From NCBI GenBank assembly GCA_027051905.1, contig JALUGO010000004.1, positions 1 to 55,341 on the forward strand: a stretch of 55,341 nt of DNA, in the 5' to 3' direction. Below the pieces are notes generated by a model. The model had not been told where the DNA came from, ran no database searches, and saw only the letters and a list, made by a program, of their open reading frames with translations. Positions 1 through 8,168 of this stretch are shown here, piece by piece. A program made the position numbers and the translations under genes. How positions within the stretch are numbered: the first letter of the stretch is position 1; every line of letters starts with the position of its first letter. Source of the DNA: Desulfurobacteriaceae bacterium. Lineage in GTDB: Bacteria; Aquificota; Aquificia; Desulfurobacteriales; Desulfurobacteriaceae.

Positions 1-1
1 T

Positions 2-181
2 GGAGAGACAACTCCCGACGGACTCTTTACCGTTGAGGAGTACGAGTGTATGGGACTGTGTGACGGAGCTCCCGCCGTAACAGTAAACGAAGACAGGTAC
101 ACAAACGTTGAGGTGGAGGAGCTCCCTCAAATTCTCAGGAAATACGGCTGGAAGGGTAAAGATGGAGAAACTGCTCCTTAG
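2..181 (+). CDS. nuoE: NADH-quinone oxidoreductase subunit E, C-terminal part
   Basis: This is the last 59 residues of an open frame running in from the window edge, so the start is not visible. It contains a CMGLCDGAP stretch, which matches the final two cysteine ligands of the thioredoxin-like [2Fe-2S] domain (cluster N1a) of NuoE. NuoE belongs to the NADH dehydrogenase module of complex I on the cytoplasmic side and works with NuoF. The stop codon lies 20 bases inside the next gene, nuoF, so the two are translationally coupled. Identity is supported by both the motif and the position directly before nuoF. Confidence 0.85.
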   Translation, partial: GETTPDGLFTVEEYECMGLCDGAPAVTVNEDRYTNVEVEELPQILRKYGWKGKDGETAP

Positions 182-1427
182 AAACATTGATAAAGAGAAC
201 TCCCACACGATAGATGTTTACCTGAAAAACGGCGGCTACCAATCCTTGAAGAAAGCCTTAAAGGAGATGTCCCCAGAGGACGTTGTTGAGGAGGTAAAGC
301 TCAGCGGCCTCAGGGGGCGTGGAGGGGCAGGCTTCCCTACAGGGTTAAAGTGGGAGTTTGCCGCCGCCGACGTTAAGGAGCCCAAGTTCTTCGTCTGCAA
401 CGCAGATGAGGGTGAACCCTGCACTTTTAAAGACAGGGTAATCATTGAGAAAGATCCTCACGCCCTCATAGAGGGGATGCTGATAGGAGCCTACGCAACC
501 GGCTGCCGCTACGGTTACATCTACCTGAGAGGTGAGTATCCAATAGGGAAGAAGATTTTAGAGAGGGCTATTGCAGAAGCCTACGAGAAAGGCTTCCTTG
601 GAGAGAACATTCTTGGAACAGATTTCTCCTTTGATCTCTACGTCCACAGCGGTGCAGGTGCCTACATCTGCGGTGAAGAAACTGCCCTTATAGAATCTTT
701 AGAAGGAAAGAGGGGAGAGCCCCGGATTAAGCCACCTTTCCCGGTTAACGCAGGGTATCTGTGGAAGCCTACTGTTGTGAACAACGTTGAAACCCTTGCA
801 AACATTCCACTCATTATTGAAAGAGGCGGAAAGTGGTATTCGGGAATAGGCTCTCCAGACTGCCCGGGGCCAAAGCTCTACCCTGTCAGCGGTAAGGTTA
901 AGAAACCCGGAGTTTACGAGCTTCCTATGGGAACGCCCCTATCTGAAATAATCTACGAGCACGCAGGGGGAATTGTTCAGGACAGGAAACTGAAAGCCGT
1001 TTTCCCCGGTGGCGCTTCAAGTTCAGTCCTAACTGCCGATGAGATAGATGTTCCAATGGATTTTCCATCCCTTGCAAAGGCCGGAACGATGTTAGGTTCC
1101 GGTGCGATTATGGTTCTTGACGAGACAGACTGCATAGTAAAGGCCGCCTTAAGGCTTATAGAGTTCTTCAGGCACGAGTCCTGCGGCAAGTGCACTCCCT
1201 GCAGAGAAGGGACGGATTGGCTTGTAAGACTTGTGAGGAGGATTGAGGAAGGGGAAGGAAGAGAGGAAGATTTAGACGTTATCCTCTCTGTTTCAGAGAC
1301 GATGGAAAACTCCTTCTGCGGTTTAGGAATGGCAGCCCACAACCCGGTTGCCTCTTCTGTCAGGAAGTTCAGAGAGGAGTTCCTCACCCACATTAAGCTT
1401 GGCAGATGCCCTTACAGGAGAGGGTAG
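162..1427 (+). CDS. nuoF: NADH-quinone oxidoreductase subunit F
   Basis: NuoF is the NADH- and FMN-binding 51-kDa subunit of complex I. The glycine-rich segment GLRGRGGAGFPTG at residues 49-61 and the NADEGEPCTFKDR segment mark the FMN/NADH site. A CGKCTPC motif near residue 340 plus a later cysteine (CGLG, near 385) bind the N3 [4Fe-4S] cluster. I chose the ATG at 162 because family homology begins at MEKLL and a GGAAGGG ribosome-binding site precedes it; the same frame is open 18 codons further upstream, but that part is not NuoF-like. The product is 421 aa, about family length. It overlaps nuoE by 20 bases and nuoG follows without a gap. Confidence 0.96.
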   Translation: MEKLLLRNIDKENSHTIDVYLKNGGYQSLKKALKEMSPEDVVEEVKLSGLRGRGGAGFPTGLKWEFAAADVKEPKFFVCNADEGEPCTFKDRVIIEKDPHALIEGMLIGAYATGCRYGYIYLRGEYPIGKKILERAIAEAYEKGFLGENILGTDFSFDLYVHSGAGAYICGEETALIESLEGKRGEPRIKPPFPVNAGYLWKPTVVNNVETLANIPLIIERGGKWYSGIGSPDCPGPKLYPVSGKVKKPGVYELPMGTPLSEIIYEHAGGIVQDRKLKAVFPGGASSSVLTADEIDVPMDFPSLAKAGTMLGSGAIMVLDETDCIVKAALRLIEFFRHESCGKCTPCREGTDWLVRLVRRIEEGEGREEDLDVILSVSETMENSFCGLGMAAHNPVASSVRKFREEFLTHIKLGRCPYRRG

Positions 1428-3626
1428 ATGGAGAGTTTCAAGGTTGTTATAGATGGAAAGGAGTGTGAAGCATACCCAGGAGAGACCGTTTTAGAGGTTG
1501 CCGAAAGGAACGGGATTACGATTCCCGTTTTCTGCTACCACAGGGAGCTCCGCCCTGAAGGTGCCTGCAGGGTGTGTTTGGTTGAGGTTGAGGGAGCTCC
1601 TCGCCTTGTTACCGCCTGCACGCTAAAGGCAATGCCCGATATGGTTGTTAAGACAGATACTGAAAGGGTAAGGCGTGCAAGGGCTGGAGTAATAGAGCTG
1701 ATACTCAACAACCACACTTTAGAGTGCCCTATCTGTGATAAGTCTGGCGAGTGTGAACTCCAGATGACCGGCTTTCGCCACGGCCCCAAAAAATCAAGGT
1801 ATAAGGAGCCAAGGCGTGAGAAAGACATTGTCATCCAGGGGCCTCTCATTGAGATAGACAACGACAGGTGCATCCTCTGCCGCCGCTGTATCAGGATGTG
1901 CGGCGAGAACATGGGAAACAGAGTCCTCGGAATTCTGAACAGAGGTTATAAGGCTTACATCTCTCCCTTTAACGGGGACTTTATGGAGAGCGGCTGTGAA
2001 CACTGCGGGAGCTGTGTTGACGTTTGCCCTGTTGGTTCCCTTTTAGACAGGGCTTTCAAGTATAAAGACCGCCCCTGGAGGATGGATAAGACCTGGACTA
2101 CCTGTCTCTTCTGCGGTTCAGGCTGTAAGGTGGAGGTTGACTCCTACCACGGAAAGGTGAAGAGGGCTGTTGGAAGAATAGGAATAAACGACGGTCACAA
2201 CAGAGGATACCTCTGCGTAAGAGGCAAGTGGGGCTGGGACGTTATCTACTCAGATAAAAGGTTGAAAGAGCCCCTTTTGAGGGTTGACGGGGAGCTCCGC
2301 AAAGTCTCCCTTGAAGAGGCCTTGAAAGTTCTAAAAGAGAAAATAGAGGGCAAGAAAATTAACCTTTTCCTTGAGAGCTCCCTCACAAACGAGGAGCTTG
2401 AGAGAATTGCTGCCGTTTTCGGAACGGAGAATGCAACCTCAGACTCTTTAGGCTTTTACAACTTCCTGAAGGGTTTTGAGAAAGTTAAAGGAACGAGAGA
2501 AACAGATAAGTTCTCCTCTATCTACGATGCCGACGCTGTTGTTGTTATCGGGGACTTCATTGATGAGATTAACCCTGTTATCTCTATGCTCTTAAGGCTT
2601 GCAGTTTTACAGAGAGGGAAGAGGCTTCTGAGGGTAGGTGTATTCCCATCTAAAAAGCTTGACTCTGTGGCCTTTTCCAAGCTCTTAGTTGACCAGACAG
2701 AAATCATAGACACCCTTAAACATGTAATACTTGGAATGATTGACACTTCCTACTCATCGGGAAATAGAGAAGTTGACACATTTATTAAGTCTTTAAGGGG
2801 TAAGAAGGTTGCCTTTGTTGTAGCCGGAACGGTCTTCTTCTCTCCGGAGGCTGAGGAGATAGGGAAGACCGTTGCATACCTTTCAGACAGAGTCGTTGGC
2901 GGAAAAGTTGTTGCAGTTCCGCCTAAGGCTAACTCGCTTAAAGTTGTTAACCTCTTTAAACTGAAGCACCCCGAAGAGCTTGATGGAGATGTGAACGTTG
3001 TTGTAAACGGTGAGCTTGAGAGGGACTTCCCCGGGGTGGAGCTCCCAAAGGCTGAGTTTACCGTTCTCTTTACGCCTTTCTACACTCCAGACGTCTCCCT
3101 GGCAGACCTTGTTATCCCTGTAGAGGTGTGGCTTGAGAAGGAAGGAACTGTTGACGGTGTAGATGGAGCCCTTGAGGTTAAAACGATTCTTGAGAAAGAG
3201 TTCTCACTCCTTAAAACCCTATCTCAGCTTCCCGTCAGAAAAGTGGTTGAAGAAAGCAGAGAAACTCCAGTTGAAAGGGTTGACGAGCCGGGGCAGAGGC
3301 TTCTTGAAAGAGAGAAAGGGGAGCTCTTCTTAACGGTTCTTTCAAACAGAACCGGCTGGAACTCTGTAAGCTACTACTCTGAAAATGTTGCAAGGGTTGC
3401 CGGAGAGAGAGTCCTGCTCCTGAATCCTGAAGATGCTCCAAACTCTGAAATGGTTAAGCTGAAGGTTGGAAGCGGAGAACTCCTCAATTCCTTTAGGAAA
3501 GATCCCTCTGTTCCTAAAGGCCACGCCGTTTTGAGAGTAGAGAGGTTGACAAGGGATATTTCGGAGCTCCTCAAAGGGCAGTTTCCAAACCTTACAGGAA
3601 TAAGGTGTCAGATAGCGGAGGCTTAA
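1428..3626 (+). CDS. nuoG: NADH-quinone oxidoreductase subunit G
   Basis: NuoG is the large iron-sulfur subunit of complex I that carries electrons away from the flavin site. The N-terminus is a plant-type [2Fe-2S] ferredoxin domain. It is followed by an H-x3-C-x2-C-x5-C motif (HTLECPICDKSGEC), then CILCRRCIRMC and CEHCGSCVDVCP for further [4Fe-4S] clusters. A molybdopterin-oxidoreductase-type Fe4S4 segment follows (CLFCGSGC with a later CVRGKW), which would bind N7. At 732 aa it is shorter than the proteobacterial form of about 900 aa; the C-terminal molybdopterin-like half is reduced and divergent. The ATG directly follows the nuoF stop. Confidence 0.95.
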   Translation: MESFKVVIDGKECEAYPGETVLEVAERNGITIPVFCYHRELRPEGACRVCLVEVEGAPRLVTACTLKAMPDMVVKTDTERVRRARAGVIELILNNHTLECPICDKSGECELQMTGFRHGPKKSRYKEPRREKDIVIQGPLIEIDNDRCILCRRCIRMCGENMGNRVLGILNRGYKAYISPFNGDFMESGCEHCGSCVDVCPVGSLLDRAFKYKDRPWRMDKTWTTCLFCGSGCKVEVDSYHGKVKRAVGRIGINDGHNRGYLCVRGKWGWDVIYSDKRLKEPLLRVDGELRKVSLEEALKVLKEKIEGKKINLFLESSLTNEELERIAAVFGTENATSDSLGFYNFLKGFEKVKGTRETDKFSSIYDADAVVVIGDFIDEINPVISMLLRLAVLQRGKRLLRVGVFPSKKLDSVAFSKLLVDQTEIIDTLKHVILGMIDTSYSSGNREVDTFIKSLRGKKVAFVVAGTVFFSPEAEEIGKTVAYLSDRVVGGKVVAVPPKANSLKVVNLFKLKHPEELDGDVNVVVNGELERDFPGVELPKAEFTVLFTPFYTPDVSLADLVIPVEVWLEKEGTVDGVDGALEVKTILEKEFSLLKTLSQLPVRKVVEESRETPVERVDEPGQRLLEREKGELFLTVLSNRTGWNSVSYYSENVARVAGERVLLLNPEDAPNSEMVKLKVGSGELLNSFRKDPSVPKGHAVLRVERLTRDISELLKGQFPNLTGIRCQIAEA

Positions 3627-3627
3627 A

Positions 3628-4101
3628 ATGGTAAAGGTAGAACTTGCAAAGCAGTTTCCACTCTTTGAAAACTTCAGCGAAAAGGAGCTTCAGGAGATAG
3701 CTCAATATCTGGATTACGTGGTTTACCCCAAAGAGGAAGTTCTTTTTGAAGAGGGAGATCCCGGGGATAAGATATTCTTCATCGTTAAAGGAAGGGTTGG
3801 TCTGTATCGCCCAGACCCTTTTGGCAATCCTGTTAAGGTGGCAGTCAGCGAAGAGGGAACACCGCTAGGGGAGCTCTCATTCTTCAGTAACCACTTCCAC
3901 TCCTCCAAAGGAGTGGCCCAGAAGGAAACCCACGCTCTCATACTTACACGTGAAGGTTATGAAAAACTCAAGGAAGAAGACCCTCAGTTAGCAATTAAAC
4001 TGCTTGAATCCCTTGCAAAAGTCATATCCGAAAGGCTCAAAGAGATGAATAAAAAGTTCGTCGATACAACCTGCTTTATCTGGGGAGGTCCCAAGAAGTG
4101 A
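3628..4101 (+). CDS. cyclic nucleotide-binding domain protein inside the nuo operon
   Basis: This 157-aa soluble protein is almost entirely one CRP-type cyclic-nucleotide-binding jelly roll (about residues 10-125). The pattern runs LFENFSEKELQEIAQYL, then an EGDPGDKIFFIVKGRVGLY hairpin, then a GELSFF phosphate-cassette-like segment, ending in a helix. There is no helix-turn-helix DNA-binding domain, so it is unlikely to be a transcription factor by itself. It starts one base after nuoG stops and overlaps nuoH by four bases (GTGA). An insertion here is not part of the usual complex I gene order. It could bind a nucleotide and tune complex I assembly or activity, but that is inference. Whether the ligand is cAMP, cGMP or none cannot be told. 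Confidence 0.85.
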   Translation: MVKVELAKQFPLFENFSEKELQEIAQYLDYVVYPKEEVLFEEGDPGDKIFFIVKGRVGLYRPDPFGNPVKVAVSEEGTPLGELSFFSNHFHSSKGVAQKETHALILTREGYEKLKEEDPQLAIKLLESLAKVISERLKEMNKKFVDTTCFIWGGPKK

Positions 4102-5057
4102 TAAACAACCTTCTCAGTATGGCCTTTATAGTGGGCTTAATGCTTGTCGCCGTTCCGCCAATAACCTACCTTGAACGTAAAGTGCTTGGACATATGCAGC
4201 AGCGTCCAGGACCTATGGTTGTCGGTTTCCATGGAATACTTCAGCCTTTAGCAGATGCTATAAAGCTCATTTTCAAGGAAGACATTATCCCGAAGGGAGC
4301 AGATAAGCTCCTCTTTATGTTTGCTCCCTCCTTCAGCGTCTTTGCTGCTCTCCTTGCTGCTTCCGTTGTCCCTATCGGATTTATCCAGGCCGTTCCTATG
4401 AAGTCGGCACTTCTCTTCGTTATGGCAATGAGTGCCATCTCCATCTACGCTCTAATACTTGCCGGCTACTCCTCAAACGATAAGTATTCATTCCTTGCTG
4501 GAATGAGAGCTGCAGCTCAGGTTCTAGGCTACGAGCTTCCAATGGGTTTTGCCGTAATGGCTGCAGTTATCCTTTACGGAAGCTTTGACTTTAACGAGAT
4601 CGTTAAGTGGCAGTCTCAACACGGCTGGGGAATTTTTTACCAGCCCATCGCATTTCTACTTTTCCTCTTCGTAATGGTTGCCGAAGTAGGAAGACCCCCT
4701 TTTGACCTTCCAGAGGGCGAAAGTGAACTCGTTGGAGGTTTCCATACAGAATACTCAGGAATGAGATTTGCTGCGTTCTTCTTCGGCGAGTATATAAACA
4801 TTATCGTCCTTTCTTTAGTGGTTTCTCTTCTCTTCCTTGGAGGGTGGAGCGGTCCACTTGCCGATAAGTATCCGGCTTTAGGAGTTCTCTACCATCTTGG
4901 TAAGGCTGCCTTTTTCATCTTCCTGACCTTCTGGCTCAGGGCAACCTTTCCAAGGTATAGGTTTGATCAAATGCTCTCAATCATGTGGAAGATTCTGCTG
5001 CCCATATCAATCCTTAACCTCTTTATTGCGGCAGCAGAAGCTCTGTTTGTGGGGTAG
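4098..5057 (+). CDS. nuoH: NADH-quinone oxidoreductase subunit H
   Basis: NuoH is the membrane subunit of complex I that forms much of the quinone chamber where the peripheral arm meets the membrane arm. The 319-aa product has about eight membrane spans. It carries family signatures: ERKVLGHMQQRPGP near the N-terminus and the acidic loop PFDLPEGESELVGGFHTEYSG near residues 200-222. Translation likely starts at the GTG at 4098, which overlaps the previous stop as GTGA. An in-frame ATG at 4119 is an alternative that would remove seven residues. Confidence 0.95.
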   Translation: MINNLLSMAFIVGLMLVAVPPITYLERKVLGHMQQRPGPMVVGFHGILQPLADAIKLIFKEDIIPKGADKLLFMFAPSFSVFAALLAASVVPIGFIQAVPMKSALLFVMAMSAISIYALILAGYSSNDKYSFLAGMRAAAQVLGYELPMGFAVMAAVILYGSFDFNEIVKWQSQHGWGIFYQPIAFLLFLFVMVAEVGRPPFDLPEGESELVGGFHTEYSGMRFAAFFFGEYINIIVLSLVVSLLFLGGWSGPLADKYPALGVLYHLGKAAFFIFLTFWLRATFPRYRFDQMLSIMWKILLPISILNLFIAAAEALFVG

Positions 5058-5060
5058 GTG

Positions 5061-5516
5061 ATGAACGTTGTCAAAAAGGTTGCTCTTATTGACCTTTTAA
5101 AGGGTATGTCAATAACACTGAAAACCATGTTTAAACCCACTGTTACCGTCCACTACCCTTTTGAAAAGGTTCCTCCAAGGGAGCGTTTTAGAGGTATTCA
5201 TGCACTTAAACTCAACCCGGACGGTTCCTACAGGTGCGAGGCCTGTTACCTCTGTGCCGAAATGTGTCCCAGCAACGTTATAGACATGGAGATGACCGAA
5301 GGAAAGGATGGGAAAAAGGAACTTGTTGACTTTACGGTAGACCTCACAAGATGCCTCTTCTGCGGTCTCTGTGTTGAGGCCTGCCCGAGAGATGCGATAG
5401 TTATGACAGACATTTACGAGTTTTCCCAGTATGTCGTTGATAAACTTATCCTCCACAAGGAAGACTTAATGGAGCTGGGGCGTTACTATCAGGAGTGGGA
5501 GAGGAAGAGAAAATGA
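5061..5516 (+). CDS. nuoI: NADH-quinone oxidoreductase subunit I
   Basis: NuoI is a ferredoxin-like subunit with two [4Fe-4S] clusters (N6a and N6b) passing electrons toward the quinone site. The two C-x2-C-x2-C-x3-C-P motifs are visible as CEACYLCAEMCP and CLFCGLCVEACP. I take the ATG at 5061, preceded by a GGGGTAGG ribosome-binding stretch; a GTG immediately upstream at 5058 is also in frame. The product is about 151 aa. The stop overlaps the nuoJ start as ATGA. Confidence 0.95.
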   Translation: MNVVKKVALIDLLKGMSITLKTMFKPTVTVHYPFEKVPPRERFRGIHALKLNPDGSYRCEACYLCAEMCPSNVIDMEMTEGKDGKKELVDFTVDLTRCLFCGLCVEACPRDAIVMTDIYEFSQYVVDKLILHKEDLMELGRYYQEWERKRK

Positions 5517-5995
5517 GGGAAATTTTCTTCTACCTGTTTGCTTTTCTCTCGGTCGCCTTTGCAGTTATCTCGGTTACCCATAGAAACGTTGTAAAGGGAG
5601 GGATTGCCCTTCTTGCTTCATTTGTTTCTCTCGGAGCTGTCTATTTCACTGCTGGAGCTGAGTTTATTGGAATCGTTCAGGTTATAGTTTACGGTGGAGC
5701 AATTGTTGTTCTCTACCTCTTCGCCCTTATGACCATGGATTTAAAGAGTTTCGGAAAGGAACCACTGAAAACCCTTTCTGTAGCCGTAGGCGGAGCTGTT
5801 TCGCTCGTTCTTTTAGTTTCCGTTCTCTACGCAGGGTATAAGTTTTACGGTGGTGTGGTTACGGCCGGAATTTCGGGAGCTAAGGAGATAGCTCTACCGC
5901 TCTTTTACAGGTTCCTTCTGCCCTTTGAAGTTGTATCTGTTCTGCTCCTTGTTGCAACTGTTGGAGCAGTAGCTGTTGGTAGGAGGGAGGAATGA
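5513..5995 (+). CDS. nuoJ: NADH-quinone oxidoreductase subunit J
   Basis: NuoJ is a small integral membrane subunit of complex I. About five hydrophobic helices are seen, with the typical GIVQVIVYGGAIVVLYLFALMT core (the pi-bulge helix TM3) in the middle. The start is placed at the ATG at 5513, which overlaps the nuoI stop in an ATGA junction; a longer reading from 5495 adds six charged residues that belong to the end of the nuoI region. The length is 160 aa. The stop overlaps nuoK, again as ATGA. Confidence 0.92.
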   Translation: MREIFFYLFAFLSVAFAVISVTHRNVVKGGIALLASFVSLGAVYFTAGAEFIGIVQVIVYGGAIVVLYLFALMTMDLKSFGKEPLKTLSVAVGGAVSLVLLVSVLYAGYKFYGGVVTAGISGAKEIALPLFYRFLLPFEVVSVLLLVATVGAVAVGRREE

Positions 5996-6291
5996 CAACT
6001 TTTGATTTTTTCGTTTTAAGCGGGCTCCTGTTTGCCGTTGGGCTTTTTGGAGTGATAGTCAGGAGAAACGTTATCTCTCTCTTTTTCTCTCTGGAACTTC
6101 TTCTCAACAGTGCAAACGTTCTCCTTGTAGGTTTCTCCAAGCTACAGGGTAATCTGTTTGGAGAGGTTTTCGTCTTCTTCGTTCTGGCCGTTGCAGCAGC
6201 CGAAGCCGCAGTTGGCCTTGCCGTTGTTGTTGCCCTTTACAGATACAGAAAGAGCGTTAATACTGAAGATTTCTCCATTTTGAGGTGGTAG
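5992..6291 (+). CDS. nuoK: NADH-quinone oxidoreductase subunit K
   Basis: This 99-aa, three-helix protein matches NuoK, an antiporter-like small subunit of the proton-pumping arm. Two helices carry the conserved buried glutamates: FSLELLLNSANV and AAEAAVGLAVVVALYR. The start forms an ATGA overlap with the end of nuoJ, so the genes are coupled. The length is exactly typical for the family. Confidence 0.95.
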   Translation: MTTFDFFVLSGLLFAVGLFGVIVRRNVISLFFSLELLLNSANVLLVGFSKLQGNLFGEVFVFFVLAVAAAEAAVGLAVVVALYRYRKSVNTEDFSILRW

Positions 6292-6292
6292 T

Positions 6293-8158
6293 ATGGGAGT
6301 GGGATTTTTAATAGCCGTTTTACCCTTGATCTCTTTTCTCCTTGCCGGTTTTGGTGTTCTTTTTGGCTGGAAATCTTTTAAGCGCCGTTCCCACTACTTT
6401 GGCCTTGTTACCGTTGGAATATCTCTCATCCTCTCCTTCTACGTCCTTTTTAAAGTAATGAAGGGAGCAGTTTTCAGTGAGAAGTGGTTTAACTGGATAA
6501 TATCTGGCGGTCTCTCAGCTTGCTTTGGAGCCTCCATAGACTCGCTAACTGCCATAATGCTTGTTGTTGTAACCTTCGTTTCATTCTTCGTTCACATGTA
6601 TTCAATAGGCTACATGCACGACGACCCTGGATATGACAGATTCTTTGCCTACTTAGGACTCTTTACATTCTCAATGCTGGTTCTTGTCCTCTCTCCCAAC
6701 TTCCTCCAACTCTTTTTCGGCTGGGAAGCCGTAGGGCTTTCTTCTTACCTCCTTATAGGCTTCTGGTTTAAGAGGAAAAGGGCTGCCGATGCTGCAATAA
6801 AGGCATTCATAATGAACAGAGTCGGTGATTTCCTCTTTATATTGGGAGTTGTTGCCGTATTCTGGGTCTTTGGAAGCCTTGACTTCCACAAAGTCTTCTC
6901 TCAGGCTGGAGCTGTAAGCGCCGCAACCCTTTCCTTGATAAGTTTTCTCCTGCTTGGTGGTGCTATAGGTAAGTCTGCCCAGTTTCCACTTCACACCTGG
7001 CTGCCAGATGCCATGGAAGGCCCAACTCCAATTTCTGCTTTAATTCACGCTGCCACAATGGTTGCTGCCGGTGTTTTTATGGTTGCAAGGTGTGCTCCAA
7101 TTTTTGACGGAAGCTATGTTCTCCCGATTGTCGGAGTGATCGGAGTTATAACCGCTTTCGGTGCTGCAACTATAGGTCTTACCCAGTTTGACATCAAAAG
7201 GGTTCTTGCCTACTCAACCCTCTCTCAACTTGGATACATGTTTGCAGCCCTTGGGGTTGGGGCTTACGTTTACGCCATGTTCCACCTCTTTACCCACGCC
7301 TTCTTTAAAGCCCTTCTCTTTTTGGGCTCCGGAAACGTTATCCACGCAATGAGCGGCGAACAGGACATAAGGAAGATGGGAGGTCTCTACAAGTATATGA
7401 AGATAACCGCTACCTGCTTCATAATTGGAACCCTTGCTCTTGTGGGAATTCCACCCTTTGCAGGGTTCTTCAGTAAGGATAAGATTATTTCAGCTGCTTT
7501 TGCCAACGGTCATTTAATCTTCTGGTTCTTCTTAGTGATGGGAGCTCTCCTCACAGCCCTCTACATGGGAAGGCTGGTCTTTATGGTTTTTTTCGGTGAG
7601 GAGAGATTTGATGCCAGAGAGATGAAACACCTCCACGAATCTCCGGCCGTTATGACCGTTCCTCTTATCTTCCTTGCAGTTCCCTCAATTTTTGCAGGCT
7701 TTTTGGGTGGCTGGTTTGAGAAGTTTCTGAAAAGTTCCGTTCCCAACCACGTGAGGGAGCTCTCCCACTCAACGGAGCTCCTCCTCATCACAATAACAGT
7801 TTCACTTGCACTTTTAGGTCTTCTCATCGCTGCAGTTATCTACTACTGGAGGAAGATCTCTCCGGAGGTTTTCACAGAGAATCCGGTTCTCAGACCGATT
7901 TATCTGCTTCTTTACAACAAGTATTACTTTGACGAGATATACAGCCTCCTCTTTGTAAGGGGAACCGGTTTTGGCCTTGGGAAGATTTACGCCTTCTTTG
8001 ACAAATACGTAATAGACGGAATTGTTAACGGCGTTGCTTACTTTACCTCCTGGTGTGGAGAGGTTTTAAGGCTTACCCAGACCGGAGTTGTTAACAACTA
8101 CGTTGCCTATTTTGGTATAGGTGTTGTTACGGTTATCTTACTTTTACTGCTTGTTTAG
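6293..8158 (+). CDS. nuoL: NADH-quinone oxidoreductase subunit L
   Basis: NuoL is the distal antiporter-like proton-pumping subunit of complex I. The 621-aa product is a polytopic membrane protein. It has the conserved GWEAVGLSSYLLIGFW segment (the charged Glu of the pump), the TWLPDAMEGPTPISALIHAATMVAAG segment and a long C-terminal region with a terminal membrane anchor, as expected for the lateral helix. It starts at the ATG at 6293, one base after the nuoK stop. Confidence 0.96.
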   Translation: MGVGFLIAVLPLISFLLAGFGVLFGWKSFKRRSHYFGLVTVGISLILSFYVLFKVMKGAVFSEKWFNWIISGGLSACFGASIDSLTAIMLVVVTFVSFFVHMYSIGYMHDDPGYDRFFAYLGLFTFSMLVLVLSPNFLQLFFGWEAVGLSSYLLIGFWFKRKRAADAAIKAFIMNRVGDFLFILGVVAVFWVFGSLDFHKVFSQAGAVSAATLSLISFLLLGGAIGKSAQFPLHTWLPDAMEGPTPISALIHAATMVAAGVFMVARCAPIFDGSYVLPIVGVIGVITAFGAATIGLTQFDIKRVLAYSTLSQLGYMFAALGVGAYVYAMFHLFTHAFFKALLFLGSGNVIHAMSGEQDIRKMGGLYKYMKITATCFIIGTLALVGIPPFAGFFSKDKIISAAFANGHLIFWFFLVMGALLTALYMGRLVFMVFFGEERFDAREMKHLHESPAVMTVPLIFLAVPSIFAGFLGGWFEKFLKSSVPNHVRELSHSTELLLITITVSLALLGLLIAAVIYYWRKISPEVFTENPVLRPIYLLLYNKYYFDEIYSLLFVRGTGFGLGKIYAFFDKYVIDGIVNGVAYFTSWCGEVLRLTQTGVVNNYVAYFGIGVVTVILLLLLV

Positions 8159-8168
8159 GGGTGTTTAG

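Noticed and set aside
108-161. N-terminal extension of NuoF
   Set aside because: The 18 extra codons are the overlapping end of nuoE in another frame; NuoF homology and the ribosome-binding site point to 162.
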